Shown here in pieces: positions 54,107 through 63,140 of a stretch of 64,000 nucleotides of DNA. The notes under the pieces are model-generated. The model was not told where the DNA came from. It searched no databases and worked only from the letters and a program-made list of their open reading frames with translations. The DNA is from Brevibacterium sp. Its GTDB lineage: Bacteria > Actinomycetota > Actinomycetes > Actinomycetales > Brevibacteriaceae. The DNA is taken from NCBI RefSeq assembly GCF_031179145.1, contig NZ_JAPSIB010000006.1:62001-126000 (forward strand), written 5' to 3'. Position 1 is the first letter of the stretch; the number at the start of each line of letters is the position of its first letter. The translations under genes and the position numbers were made by a program.

Positions 54107-54853
54107 AGCCGAGGTGCCGTTGCGCAGGCTCTTCGCCACAGAGTTCACCTGGAGCTTCTTCTGGTTGTTCACCGTATCCGCGAAGGCCTGGAGGAACTCG
54201 GAATCAAAGGACTCCGCCAGTCCGATCTTGCTGCCGGCGAATGATTCGGCAGGGACTGCGGCGAACCTCCGGACAGTATCCTTGGCGGTGCTGACGACTG
54301 CCGTCGATGGCACCAGGTGAGTGACAAGACCATAATTGTGCGCCTCGTGGCCGAACAGGAGTCGACCGCTGAGGATCATTTCCTTCATCCGGGCGTACCC
54401 GACGCACATCTGCAGCAGGCGGGCACCCACTGCGCTTGCCATTCCGCTTCTCACCTCGGGTTGACCCATTCGGGCGTCGGGGTGAGAGACGATGCTGTCG
54501 GAGCACAGTGCCACTTGGAATCCGGAACCAGCTGCCACGGCGTTGATCGCCGCAACCACGGGCTTCGGGCAGAAGCGGACTGCATCATAAGTGGTCTTGA
54601 GCTCGGCCATCTCCGTCTCGATATCGGTTTCCGACCAGTCGACAGCATCGTCGAGGTCCTGACCTGCGCAGAATGCCTCGGGGGCACCACCGGTGATGAC
54701 GATGCCTTGGCAGTCGACGGTCCCGTCTCCGCAGTCAGCCAGAATTCTCACGAATTCCCTGCGCATCGCACGGGTCCAGGCATTTCGCTTGCCGACGTTC
54801 GTGATCGAGACGATGGCGATCGAGTCCTCGACGGTGACAGTGACTTCTCCCAT
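54104..54853 (-). CDS. Enoyl-CoA hydratase/isomerase family protein
   Basis: A 249-residue crotonase. Oxyanion residues lie in FCAGQDL (about 61-67) and AINAVAAGSGFQ (about 100-111), and a catalytic-type Glu lies in MGQPEVRSG (about 131). It hydrates or isomerises a CoA-bound acid. It follows a second crotonase by 41 bp and a CaiB-type CoA-transferase, forming a three-gene activation and beta-oxidation-like unit. Substrate unknown. Confidence 0.9.
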   Translation of the reverse strand: MGEVTVTVEDSIAIVSITNVGKRNAWTRAMRREFVRILADCGDGTVDCQGIVITGGAPEAFCAGQDLDDAVDWSETDIETEMAELKTTYDAVRFCPKPVVAAINAVAAGSGFQVALCSDSIVSHPDARMGQPEVRSGMASAVGARLLQMCVGYARMKEMILSGRLLFGHEAHNYGLVTHLVPSTAVVSTAKDTVRRFAAVPAESFAGSKIGLAESFDSEFLQAFADTVNNQKKLQVNSVAKSLRNGTSA

Positions 54854-54894
54854 GGGGATTCCTCTCTTCTCGGCCGGCAGCCGACGTTCAATGA

Positions 54895-55710
54895 TCAGCG
54901 ACCGGTCCAGACCGGAGGCCGGTGTTCGAGGAAGGCCGTGAGGCCCTCCCGGTAGTCCGCGGATTCGAAAACGGATTGGCGGACGTCGTCGACGGCTCCT
55001 TCGGCCAGGCGCTCACGCAGCCTGCGGATCTCGGTCTTCGAGGCCTTCAGCGATAGAGGAGCGCTCGTGCTGATGCGTTCTGTCAGCTTCTTCGTGGCCT
55101 CGTCAAGTTCGACTTCGGGCACCACCTCTGCGGCAAGACCTGCAGCCACGATCTCCTGTGCCCTGATCAGGCGCGAACTCAGCAGCATGTCCAGGGCGCG
55201 GGGAATTCCCACCTGACTGGCGAGGAGCACGTACGTCGCAGGCGGCAGCGTTCCGCCGGTCGTCCGCGCCATCGGATAGCCCAGCTTCACAGAATCGGCG
55301 ACAACGCGCAGATCGCAGGCGAGCGCGAGAGTCGCACCCGCGCCGACACATGGCCCAGCGATGGCTGCAACGGTCGGAATCGAGAGATTCTGGATGGCAG
55401 AGATGATCTCGCTGATGCCGTCTTCGTAGTCGCGGTAGGTCTCCCAGTCGAGGATGTCGGCGACAGCAGTGATGTCGGATCCCGCGGCGAACGAGCGTCG
55501 ACTTCCGTCAACTCCGCCGAAGACTAAGGACGTGACGGTTGGATCCGATTCGGCTCTTCTGCATGCCTGCCGAATTCCCTCGTACATGTCCGAAGTCAGC
55601 GCATTGAGCGACTCGGGACGGTTGAACGTCACCCACAGACTCGAGCCGACGTGTGTGGTGAAGTAATCCTGGGACCGTGTGTCCAGCGATCTGTCGACTG
55701 TTTCATGCAT
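54895..55710 (-). CDS. Enoyl-CoA hydratase/isomerase family protein (CaiD-like)
   Basis: A 271-residue crotonase. FAAGSDITAV and AGPCVGAGATLALACD supply the oxyanion hole; the usual catalytic Glu segment is replaced by LGYPMARTTGGTLPP, as in CaiD-like and other non-hydratase crotonases. The ATG at 55710 overlaps the CoA-transferase stop by 8 bases, so translation is coupled. Racemase, dehydratase or lyase activity on a CoA thioester is possible. Confidence 0.88.
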   Translation of the reverse strand: MHETVDRSLDTRSQDYFTTHVGSSLWVTFNRPESLNALTSDMYEGIRQACRRAESDPTVTSLVFGGVDGSRRSFAAGSDITAVADILDWETYRDYEDGISEIISAIQNLSIPTVAAIAGPCVGAGATLALACDLRVVADSVKLGYPMARTTGGTLPPATYVLLASQVGIPRALDMLLSSRLIRAQEIVAAGLAAEVVPEVELDEATKKLTERISTSAPLSLKASKTEIRRLRERLAEGAVDDVRQSVFESADYREGLTAFLEHRPPVWTGR

Positions 55711-56941
55711 GTGCTGGAACCGCTTCCTGCTCCTGGGCAGTCGGAACCTCGGCCTGAGCGATGACTTCACTCTCCAGCAGCATGTCAATGCGATCGGGTG
55801 CATATCCGAGATCACTGAGGACCGAGCGGGTGTGCTCTCCGAGCATCGGCCCGGCGCTGTCCCTTCGAGTCGGAGTCTCCGAGAAGCTCATCGCCGAACC
55901 CATCTGCCTGACTCGTCCGGCGGCTGGATGTTCTGAATCCCAGAAGAATTCACGGGCGAGGAGATGCTCGTCGTTGAACGACTGGTCATACGACTGGACG
56001 GGAGCGCAGGGCACCCCCGCCTTCTCGAGCTCGGCGACCCAATGCGATGCCGGCTTCGTCGTCGTGGCGGCCTCCAACGCTGCCACGAGTTCGTTCCGAT
56101 GCGCTCGGCGCGTGTTCTTGTCAACATATCGTTCGTCATCGAGGAGCTCGGTCGTTCCGGTCACCGTGCACAGTGCCTCAAATGCGGAGGGGGTGACGGC
56201 GCCCACCGCAAATGAAGAGGAGCCGGCGGCCTTGAGGACTTGGTAGGGGGCGCTGATGGCATGCGCGGTTCCCTGCGGGACCGGAACATCTCCGTTGGCG
56301 AAATAGCGAGCGGCCTCCCAGACGGCTAGCGACATTCCTGATTCGAAGAGATTGACGTCGATGTGCTGGCCGAGCCCCGTTTCGTTCCGAGCCTGCAGCG
56401 CAGCAACTGCTCCGAGCGCACCGTAGATCCCACATACCAGATCGCAGACCGGAAAACCGACCTTGACGCCTTCCCCGCCTTCTGGGCCCGTCACGCTGAT
56501 CATCCCGCTGCGCGCCTGAGCCATGATGTCGAGGCCGGGGTGCAATGCCAACGGTCCCGACTGACCCCAGCCAGAGGCTGAGATGTAGATGAGTTCCGGA
56601 TTGCGGGCATGCATCGCCTCGTAGCCGAGTCCCAGCCTGTTCATTGAGCCGGGGCGAAGGTTCTGGACGAGGATGTCGGCTTCGTCGATGAGCTTACAGG
56701 TGGTCTCAATGCCTTCCTCCGTTTTGAGGTCGATGGCCACTGACCGCTTGTTGCGATTGAAGCGCATGAATCCTGAACCCTCACCGTTGATGAAGGGAGC
56801 GGACGCACGTTCCTTGTCGCCGCCGTTCGGGGGTTCGACCTTGATCACGTCGGCACCGAGGTCTGCCAACTGCATCGAGCAGAACGGCCCGGCAAGAAAA
56901 TTGGCGATCTCGACGACTCGTATGTTGCTGAGTGGGTGCAT
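55703..56941 (-). CDS. CaiB/BaiF family (class III) CoA-transferase
   Basis: A 412-residue formyl-CoA-transferase-like enzyme. The N-terminal RVVEIANFLAGPFCSMQLADLGADVIK (split, residues 8-34) and the catalytic Asp in LHPGLDIMAQ (about 171-176) are present. It moves CoA between carboxylic acids. First gene of the unit with two crotonases, divergent from a LysR gene. Carnitine-like or aryl-acid metabolism are candidates; nothing in the sequence decides. Confidence 0.92.
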   Translation of the reverse strand: MHPLSNIRVVEIANFLAGPFCSMQLADLGADVIKVEPPNGGDKERASAPFINGEGSGFMRFNRNKRSVAIDLKTEEGIETTCKLIDEADILVQNLRPGSMNRLGLGYEAMHARNPELIYISASGWGQSGPLALHPGLDIMAQARSGMISVTGPEGGEGVKVGFPVCDLVCGIYGALGAVAALQARNETGLGQHIDVNLFESGMSLAVWEAARYFANGDVPVPQGTAHAISAPYQVLKAAGSSSFAVGAVTPSAFEALCTVTGTTELLDDERYVDKNTRRAHRNELVAALEAATTTKPASHWVAELEKAGVPCAPVQSYDQSFNDEHLLAREFFWDSEHPAAGRVRQMGSAMSFSETPTRRDSAGPMLGEHTRSVLSDLGYAPDRIDMLLESEVIAQAEVPTAQEQEAVPAHA

Positions 56942-57027
56942 GAGAAATCCTTCATCTGAGAATCGGGGAACTTCGGGCTGGTCGTCAGCCTTTGTTACGA
57001 CGATAGGGAGCAGAATTCCTCCGGTCT

Positions 57028-57046
57028 ATAGTTGTTTGAGTCCTAT
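57028..57046. promoter_or_regulatory. LysR operator (ATAG-N11-CTAT)
   Basis: A perfect interrupted palindrome, ATAG (57028-57031) and CTAT (57043-57046), with exactly 11 bases between arms. It ends 22 bp before the LysR ATG, in the 126-bp divergent spacer to the CoA-transferase. This is the classic T-N11-A layout. Confidence 0.65.
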
Positions 57047-57067
57047 TCTTCATGTATTGATATAGCT

Positions 57068-57973
57068 ATGGCTATTGATCCGACGTTCTCGCAACTCAAG
57101 GCCTACATCGCGGTGTGCGAAGAGCTGCATTTCGGCAGGGCCGCCGATCGCCTTCACATCACCCAGCCACCGCTGAGCAAGATGATCCGAACGTTGGAGA
57201 AGTCTCTCGAGACTCAGCTGCTCGAACGAACCTCCCGTCGAGTGGAGATCACTCCTGCGGGTCAGGCGTTCCTCAAAGATGCGCGTCTGCTCGTCGAGCA
57301 TCTCGACCGCGCCAAGCGCACGGCACGGGAAGTCAGCCAGGGGTTGGGCGCCACCTATCGAGTTGGTTACATCGAGAGCGCGGGACTCGACATACTCGGC
57401 AGTGCTCTGACGGCTTTCAGGCTCCTGCATCCCGATACCCACCTCGAGCTCCACGAAATGCACACCACCGAACAGGTGGAACGGCTGCGGGACCATCATC
57501 TCGATCTTGGACAGGTGCGGGCCGGCGCTGTCGGTGAGCCGGGGATCGAACTTGAGGACGCATACGAGGATGAGCTCGTCCTGGCGGTGCCCGACCAGTT
57601 CCCGATCGTCGGCGAATCGGTGGAGTTGGCGAGGCTCGCGCTGGAGAAATTCGTCGTCTATCATCCCAGCCTCGGGGGAGGAACTCTCAATGCCACCTTG
57701 GAGGCGACGTCCAAGGCGGGATTCACGCCGCGGATCGAACACATGGCCACAAGCACCCCGATGCTGTTCAGCCTCGTTGCGGCCGGCGAAGGTGTTGCGC
57801 TCGTGGTCGAGCGGACTGTGCGACCGGGTCGCCCAGGTATTCGCACGGTCAGGGTGACGAACCCTGTCCCGTACATTCAGGTCTACCACGCGTGGCGGAG
57901 CGGGGAAGACAATGATGTACTCAGGAGTTTCCGCAACCTCGTCAACAAGTACGGTGCGATGAACTCCCACTGA
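57068..57973 (+). CDS. LysR family regulator of the CoA-transferase operon
   Basis: A 301-residue LysR regulator: HTH at about 7-62 (LHFGRAADRLHITQPPLSKMI) and effector domain at about 90-295. The ATG at 57068 is preferred over an upstream in-frame start at 57032. It is divergent from CaiB-crotonase-crotonase and carries a T-N11-A operator in the spacer. It may also influence the Dpp-type importer that follows on the same strand. Confidence 0.92.
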   Translation: MAIDPTFSQLKAYIAVCEELHFGRAADRLHITQPPLSKMIRTLEKSLETQLLERTSRRVEITPAGQAFLKDARLLVEHLDRAKRTAREVSQGLGATYRVGYIESAGLDILGSALTAFRLLHPDTHLELHEMHTTEQVERLRDHHLDLGQVRAGAVGEPGIELEDAYEDELVLAVPDQFPIVGESVELARLALEKFVVYHPSLGGGTLNATLEATSKAGFTPRIEHMATSTPMLFSLVAAGEGVALVVERTVRPGRPGIRTVRVTNPVPYIQVYHAWRSGEDNDVLRSFRNLVNKYGAMNSH

Positions 57974-58312
57974 TTGAACCAACGGGAATCAGCCATTCCC
58001 TAGAGGCAATCAATGATTGCGAAATGGGACACGGTAAGTCATAGACCTTGGTCCTCGGAACTTCTAGTGTGGAGACACATCAGATGCACCTCGCTGGAAG
58101 TGACGTCGATTGCGACCAGGCAGCCGGACACGGTCTGCCGAAGCATTCGAAGTCAGAGCTCGACGCTGAGCAGCCGCTTTCACGTTCTCGACTCAATCAC
58201 GTTATTCGGACGATCGAGGCACCGCGGGGGCCGGTGGATCCAACCCGCGCGAGGCGACAGCTGATCGAATCGTGAAGAACTACTTCTCCTGCTCTCAATG
58301 AAGGGAACCATC
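57974..58312 (+). promoter_or_regulatory. 339-bp leader of the binding-protein gene
   Basis: No supported gene. It holds a 15-bp palindrome GCAATCA-A-TGATTGC at 58006-58020 and an ACTTCTAGTGTGG segment (58060-58072) whose TAGTGT could be a -10 box. That same 13-mer occurs on the minus strand upstream of the helicase-sigma gene (26724-26736). The leader from there to the ATG would be about 240 nt. Confidence 0.45.
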
Positions 58313-59890
58313 ATGATCAACCTCAGGAGGCCAGTCCTGCGCTCTCCGGTCAAACGGACCGTCGCGGCGGCCGGGACAGCCGCCCTGGTCGCCGGGCTGG
58401 CGGCCTGTGGAGGCTCGTCGTCGGCGACGACCGACCAGAATCCCGAGCAGCTGACCATCGCTGCGAGCACTGAACCGAAGAGCTTGGACCCAGCCGATGC
58501 CGCGGACTATGCCAACTATGCCCTCAACGGTCTGATCTACTCGCCCCTGTTCATGAAGGACGAAAAGGGCGAACCGCAGCCGGTGCTCGCCAAGGACTAC
58601 TCGGTCAGCGAAGACAAGACGAAATGGACGATCAACCTGAAGGAGGGAATCTCCTTCAGCGACGGAACGCCGTTCAACGCCGAAGCCGTCTGCTACAACG
58701 TCGATCGGCTCATCGACCCTGAATCCTCATACGGAGCGTCGGCCCGGTGGAATGTCGTGGACGGTTGCGAGACCATCTCGGATTCTCAGGTCGTCCTCGA
58801 TACGGGTGAGCCGTACGCGCTGCTCATGACCTCGATTCTCTCCCATCCGCCGATGTCGCAGATGGTGTCTCCGTCCATGGAGGAGTTCGGGGATGAGAAA
58901 GGCAGCAATCCGGTCGGCACAGGGCCATACAAGATCACGAACTGGGCCAACGGATCCAAGGTCAGCCTGGAGAAGAATCCTGAGTACAACGCGGAGGTGC
59001 TGGGAGAAGCGCCCGTCTTCGACACAGTCGAATGGCGGATTGTTGCAGAGGACACCACGCGCGTACTGCAGCTGGAATCCGGAGAGGTCGACTTCGCCTA
59101 CAACATTCCGTCGACAAGCACGGATCAGCTGGAGTCGAATGGCAATGTCGAACTGATCAAGGTGGCAGGGCGCTTCGCCCAGTACTCTCTCAATGCGACG
59201 AAGGAGCCCTTCGACGATGTCAAGGTGCGTCAGGCCGCAAACCATGCGGTGAACAAGGAGCAGATCGCCAAAGAACTTCTCAATGGAGAGGCCAAGGTGG
59301 CGACGGGCTCGGCCGGCAGCGCTGCACAGGGCTTCGCGCCGGTCGGGCAGTACGAGTACGATCCGGAGAAAGCGAAGAAGCTTCTTGAGGAGGCCGGTGC
59401 GGTCGGCGCAGAAGTCGCGATCACCACACCGGTGGGCCGCTACCCTCAGGACAAGGTGGTTGCTGAGGCAGTGACTCAGCAGCTCAACGAGGTGGGCTTC
59501 AAGGCGACGACCAACGCCATCGGCGACTGGCCGACACTGCAGAAGGATATGTTCTCCGACAAGCTCCAAACTGCCTATATGGCTTGGTCTCCGGGAGCGG
59601 TCGAAGCACTGTACGAGCAATGGGACGGCTGTACGAAGTCCCAGTGGGCACTCGGTCACCACTGTGTGCCGAAGCTGACTGAGCTGCGAGAAGAGGCGTC
59701 AGCAGAATTCGATGAGGGGAAGCGCGCGGCCCTCGAAGAGGAGCTCCAACAGACTGCTTTCGACCAGGCGCTCGGTCTCTATATGTTCGAGATCAACGAT
59801 GTCAACGGTCAGTCGACGGCGCTGGAAACCATCTATGAGGATCCCATGACCTACGTCAACTTCCTCACCGCGAAGCCGAAGGAAGGGTGA
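58313..59890 (+). CDS. ABC transporter substrate-binding lipoprotein, family 5
   Basis: A 525-residue peptide/opine/nickel-type (DppA/OppA) receptor. The N-terminus is a lipoprotein signal: basic MINLRRPVLR, hydrophobic core, lipobox LAAC at about residue 30. SLDPADAADYANY, then LKEGISFSDGTPFNAEAV (about 103-120), is the family signature. AAGGGA 8 bp before the ATG at 58313 selects this start over the ATG at 58298. It feeds the permeases downstream after a terminator. Confidence 0.92.
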   Translation: MINLRRPVLRSPVKRTVAAAGTAALVAGLAACGGSSSATTDQNPEQLTIAASTEPKSLDPADAADYANYALNGLIYSPLFMKDEKGEPQPVLAKDYSVSEDKTKWTINLKEGISFSDGTPFNAEAVCYNVDRLIDPESSYGASARWNVVDGCETISDSQVVLDTGEPYALLMTSILSHPPMSQMVSPSMEEFGDEKGSNPVGTGPYKITNWANGSKVSLEKNPEYNAEVLGEAPVFDTVEWRIVAEDTTRVLQLESGEVDFAYNIPSTSTDQLESNGNVELIKVAGRFAQYSLNATKEPFDDVKVRQAANHAVNKEQIAKELLNGEAKVATGSAGSAAQGFAPVGQYEYDPEKAKKLLEEAGAVGAEVAITTPVGRYPQDKVVAEAVTQQLNEVGFKATTNAIGDWPTLQKDMFSDKLQTAYMAWSPGAVEALYEQWDGCTKSQWALGHHCVPKLTELREEASAEFDEGKRAALEEELQQTAFDQALGLYMFEINDVNGQSTALETIYEDPMTYVNFLTAKPKEG

Positions 59891-59955
59891 TGAGGGCGGG
59901 CTTGAACCGAACACCTCACTGACGAATCCGCACGGCCGGCCATCGTCCTTCCGAG

Positions 59956-60000
59956 GCGTCTTCATCGCTGAGACATCCAGCGATGAAGGCGCTTCGTTTT
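59956..60000 (+). terminator. Intrinsic terminator after the binding-protein gene
   Basis: A 15-bp stem with one G-T pair (arms 59956-59970 and 59978-59992), a 7-base loop, then TTCGTTTT. It lies 66 bp after the stop and before the permease genes, so the receptor can be made in excess of the membrane complex. Confidence 0.8.
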
Positions 60001-60041
60001 CGTAAGCTGGACCACTGTCAAGATCGATCTCCCTTCCATTG

Positions 60042-60058
60042 ATCAAGCTTCAATTGAT
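60042..60058. promoter_or_regulatory. ATCAA-N7-TTGAT inverted repeat upstream of the permeases
   Basis: A 17-bp symmetric site in an AT-rich stretch about 190 bp before the permease ATG. It shares the ATCAA/TTGAT theme with the palindrome at 58006-58020. It may mark a second promoter for the permease-ATPase genes. Confidence 0.4.
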
Positions 60059-60190
60059 ACCTGAATGGATATTGAAGTTATGCAAACAGGACATGCTCTG
60101 CCATAGACGGAAGTCTTGGCGTTGCCTAGCCTGGAATCTATGAAGGCACTGCTCCGGCGGTGTCGTGACAGCTCAACTCAAGGACGAGAA

Positions 60191-60244
60191 ATGACTCTTC
60201 ACTCACCCAGCGAAGCCCACGGTCGGCGAGGTGGCCGACCATGA
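60191..60244 (+). CDS. Upstream ORF/leader peptide overlapping the permease start
   Basis: A 17-codon ORF (MTLHSPSEAHGRRGGRP) with AAGGACGAGAA before its ATG. Its TGA overlaps the DppB-type ATG (ATGA). Its last codons cover a perfect 7-bp hairpin, GGTCGGC (60221-60227) and GCCGACC (60234-60240), whose loop GAGGTG is the permease SD. Translation of the leader would melt the hairpin and deliver ribosomes to the start. Mechanism is inferred. Confidence 0.5.
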   Translation: MTLHSPSEAHGRRGGRP

Positions 60245-61167
60245 CGACGTACATCGTCAGACGGGTGATGCAGGCGCTGCCGATCATGATCGCTGTCTCG
60301 TTCCTCGTATTCATGATGAGCCGACTCATGCCAGGCGACCCTGCTGCAATGATCGCTGGGCCCCAAGCCACACCAGAACTTGTCGAGAACATCCGCCAGG
60401 AGCTCGGCCTCGACGAACCGATGCTCACCCAGTACTGGGCATTCCTGACAGGATTGCTGCAGGGAGACCTCGGCAACTCGATCCTCACCAAGGCGCCGGT
60501 CACCGCAGAGATCGGCAGCCGCCTCGGTGCTTCGCTCCAGCTCGCCGCTGTTGCTCTCGTGTTCTCATCCGTCATCGGACTCAGCCTCGGACTCATCGCC
60601 GGATCGCGTCCGGGAAGCAGATTCGACAAGGCGATCCTGGTCGGCTCGGTGGGGACACTCTCGATTCCGAACTTCTGGCTGGGCCTGACCCTTCTCGTCT
60701 ACCTGGCAGGACAGCTCGGCTGGTTCCCCGTGGGCGGCAACAATGCGCCCTCGAGCGTGATACTGCCAGCCATCACACTGGCGTTGCCTCCGTCAGTGAT
60801 GGTCGCGCGACTGACTCGGGCCAGCGTTGCCGGCGAAGTCGGCAAGGCCTACGTCTGGAGCGCAAGGGCGAAAGGCGCTTCGAACCGACGCGTCATGGGC
60901 CACCACGTGCTGCGCAACGCCCTCCTGCCGGCGGTCACGATGATCGGTTTGGAGGCGGGATCACTGCTCTCCGGGGTCATCGTCATCGAAACCGTGTTCG
61001 CTTGGCCGGGAATCGGCACACTGCTCATCAACTCCCTCATGGTCCGTGACTACCCCGTGATCCAGGGACTCATTCTCTTCTTCTCCTTCGTGTACATCTT
61101 CGTCAACCTCGCTGTCGATGTTCTCTACGGCGTGCTCGACCCACGAACTGCGCACGCCTCCTCATGA
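60241..61167 (+). CDS. ABC transporter permease, DppB type
   Basis: A 308-residue inner-membrane permease with six helices. The N-terminal MTTYIVRRVMQALPIMIAV and LGLDEPMLTQYWAFL are typical of the DppB/OppB group, and the cytoplasmic EAA loop is near residues 205-225 (YVWSARAKGASNRRVMGHHV). The ATG directly follows a hairpin that holds its SD. First gene of the permease-ATPase unit. Confidence 0.93.
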   Translation: MTTYIVRRVMQALPIMIAVSFLVFMMSRLMPGDPAAMIAGPQATPELVENIRQELGLDEPMLTQYWAFLTGLLQGDLGNSILTKAPVTAEIGSRLGASLQLAAVALVFSSVIGLSLGLIAGSRPGSRFDKAILVGSVGTLSIPNFWLGLTLLVYLAGQLGWFPVGGNNAPSSVILPAITLALPPSVMVARLTRASVAGEVGKAYVWSARAKGASNRRVMGHHVLRNALLPAVTMIGLEAGSLLSGVIVIETVFAWPGIGTLLINSLMVRDYPVIQGLILFFSFVYIFVNLAVDVLYGVLDPRTAHASS

Positions 61168-61198
61168 GCGCAGTGCACTCACAACCGATCGGTATGTC

Positions 61199-62173
61199 AT
61201 GACTTCACCCACAGAAGATCACACGCGACCCACTCAGGCGGAAGGGCTCTCGACTCCCGGCTCAACTGTCGAGCCGGTCCCGACAGTCGTCCTCAGAAGG
61301 TCGAAGAGCGCGCGGCTCAAAGGCGCCCAGAACGACGAGTCGATCCGCTACGCGTTCGCGAGGATGGTGCGCAAACCACTCCCCGCGCTGTCGCTGATGA
61401 TACTGACGTTCATGGGAATCATGGTGGTGTTCCCGGATCTGTTCACCCAGTTCAAACCGGGTCAACAGGACCTGTCAGCTGTCATGCAGGACCCCAGCCC
61501 AGAGCATTGGCTGGGAACAGATGCGCTCGGACGCGATCTGTGGTCGCGGATAGTCCATGGAGCTCGCTACACGCTGGGGCTGGCTCTGGTGGCCAATATC
61601 ATCGCATCGGTCGTCGGCGGGCTCCTCGGCACCTTCGCCGGGTACATCGGTGGAATCGTCGATAACGCGCTGATGCGAATCCTCGACGTCTTCCTGTCGT
61701 TCCCAGGCATCGTTCTCGCCATCGCCTTCATGGCGGTGGCAGGGTCGGGAACCCCCAGCCTCGTCTTCGGAGTCGTACTCTACACATTCCCGCTCTACGC
61801 CCGGGTCGCTCGCGCCGCCACGCTGTCCGTGCGATCCCACGACTTCCTCGCTTCCGCACGGCTCAGCGGAAGGCGCACTTTGACAATCATGTTCGACCAT
61901 GTGGTCCCCAACATCAGCGCCACGATGACAGCTCTGGCCGTGGTGCGCATGGCCGAGTGCATTCTCACGATCTCCGCGCTCAGCTTCCTTGGAATCGGGC
62001 TCGAGCCGGGGGTCCCCGAATGGGGTCAGATGCTCAGCGACGGTCGGCAGTACATGCTGAGTCGACCGGACGCCGTCCTCTATCCGGGGCTGGCGATCAT
62101 GTTGGCAGTGCTCGCGATCAACGTCCTGGGACAGTACCTCACCGACATCTTCGATCCCTATCAGAAGTCCTGA
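61199..62173 (+). CDS. ABC transporter permease, DppC type
   Basis: A 324-residue permease. Residues 1-60 are a polar N-terminal extension, then the DppC core follows with HWLGTDALGRDLWSRIVHGA (about 103-122), GLLGTFAGYIGG, and the EAA loop (SHDFLASARLSGRRT, about 215-230). No good SD is visible and the ATG is 31 bp after the DppB stop. With DppB it forms the translocation pore. Confidence 0.92.
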   Translation: MTSPTEDHTRPTQAEGLSTPGSTVEPVPTVVLRRSKSARLKGAQNDESIRYAFARMVRKPLPALSLMILTFMGIMVVFPDLFTQFKPGQQDLSAVMQDPSPEHWLGTDALGRDLWSRIVHGARYTLGLALVANIIASVVGGLLGTFAGYIGGIVDNALMRILDVFLSFPGIVLAIAFMAVAGSGTPSLVFGVVLYTFPLYARVARAATLSVRSHDFLASARLSGRRTLTIMFDHVVPNISATMTALAVVRMAECILTISALSFLGIGLEPGVPEWGQMLSDGRQYMLSRPDAVLYPGLAIMLAVLAINVLGQYLTDIFDPYQKS

Positions 62174-62201
62174 GCCCGGACACATTCATGAAAGTGAACC
62201 G

Positions 62202-63140
62202 ATGAACACTGTGAAACAGCGGCACCTGCCTCGGACTCAGCCGCGCAAGACGAATGACGACTTCGAGGGACCACTTCTTTCCGTGGAGAACCTGACGGTG
62301 CGCTACGGCGGCTCCGACTCCTCGACTCAGGCAGTGAAGGGAATCAGCTTCACCGTGGAGAAGGGTGAGACCGTCGCCGTCGTCGGGGAGTCCGGCAGCG
62401 GCAAATCCACCGCGGTCCTCGGCAGCGTGGGTCTCATCTCCTGTCCTCCCGACGGGGTCACCGGCCGAGTGACGTTTCAGGGCATCGACCTGCAGAGTCT
62501 GTCCGTGCCTGAGCTCAACCGGATCCGCGGTCGCGACTTCGGAGTGGTCTTCCAGGACGCCTTGGGTTCGCCGAACCCCGTGCTCACAGTCGGAGAACAA
62601 GTCGCCGAACCACTCATCATCCACGGCTTGGCTTCCAAGAGAGAGGCGAGAGCCCGCGCGATCGAACTTCTCGACTCGGTCGGGATCCCGGACGCGGCCG
62701 GCCGCATCGATGACTATCCGCACCAGATGTCGGGCGGGATGCGGCAACGAGTCATGATGGCCACAGCACTGTCGTGCGACCCGACGCTGCTCATCGCCGA
62801 CGAACCGACCACCGCACTCGACGTGACCGTCCAAGCCGAAATCCTCGCCCTCATCAAGCGTGAACGCCAACGGCGAGGCATGAGTGTGCTCATCGTGTCC
62901 CACGATCTCGGAGTGGTGGCCGGATTGGCAGATCGAGTCATCGTCATGTACCAGGGTTCCATCGTCGAGGATGCCGACGTCGACTCCCTGTATCGAGATC
63001 CGCAGCACCCGTACACGCGTTCATTGCTGGACTCGATTCCCAAGCCGGACCGGCCGCGCAGATCCCATCTCGAGGTTCCGACGAAGGCCACCATCGAATC
63101 GTGGGCGGCTGCTCCGACACCATCCAAGGAGATTCCATGA
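62202..63140 (+). CDS. ABC transporter ATPase, DppD type
   Basis: A 312-residue nucleotide-binding subunit. Walker [10 protein letters not shown] (about 65-73), signature MSGGMRQR (about 179-186), Walker B LLIADEPT (about 199-206), and the H-loop VSHDLG are all present, with the oligopeptide-type C-terminal domain [15 protein letters not shown]. Its TGA overlaps the next ATG (ATGA). Confidence 0.94.
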   Translation: MNTVKQRHLPRTQPRKTNDDFEGPLLSVENLTVRYGGSDSSTQAVKGISFTVEKGETVAVVGESGSGKSTAVLGSVGLISCPPDGVTGRVTFQGIDLQSLSVPELNRIRGRDFGVVFQDALGSPNPVLTVGEQVAEPLIIHGLASKREARARAIELLDSVGIPDAAGRIDDYPHQMSGGMRQRVMMATALSCDPTLLIADEPTTALDVTVQAEILALIKRERQRRGMSVLIVSHDLGVVAGLADRVIVMYQGSIVEDADVDSLYRDPQHPYTRSLLDSIPKPDRPRRSHLEVPTKATIESWAAAPTPSKEIP

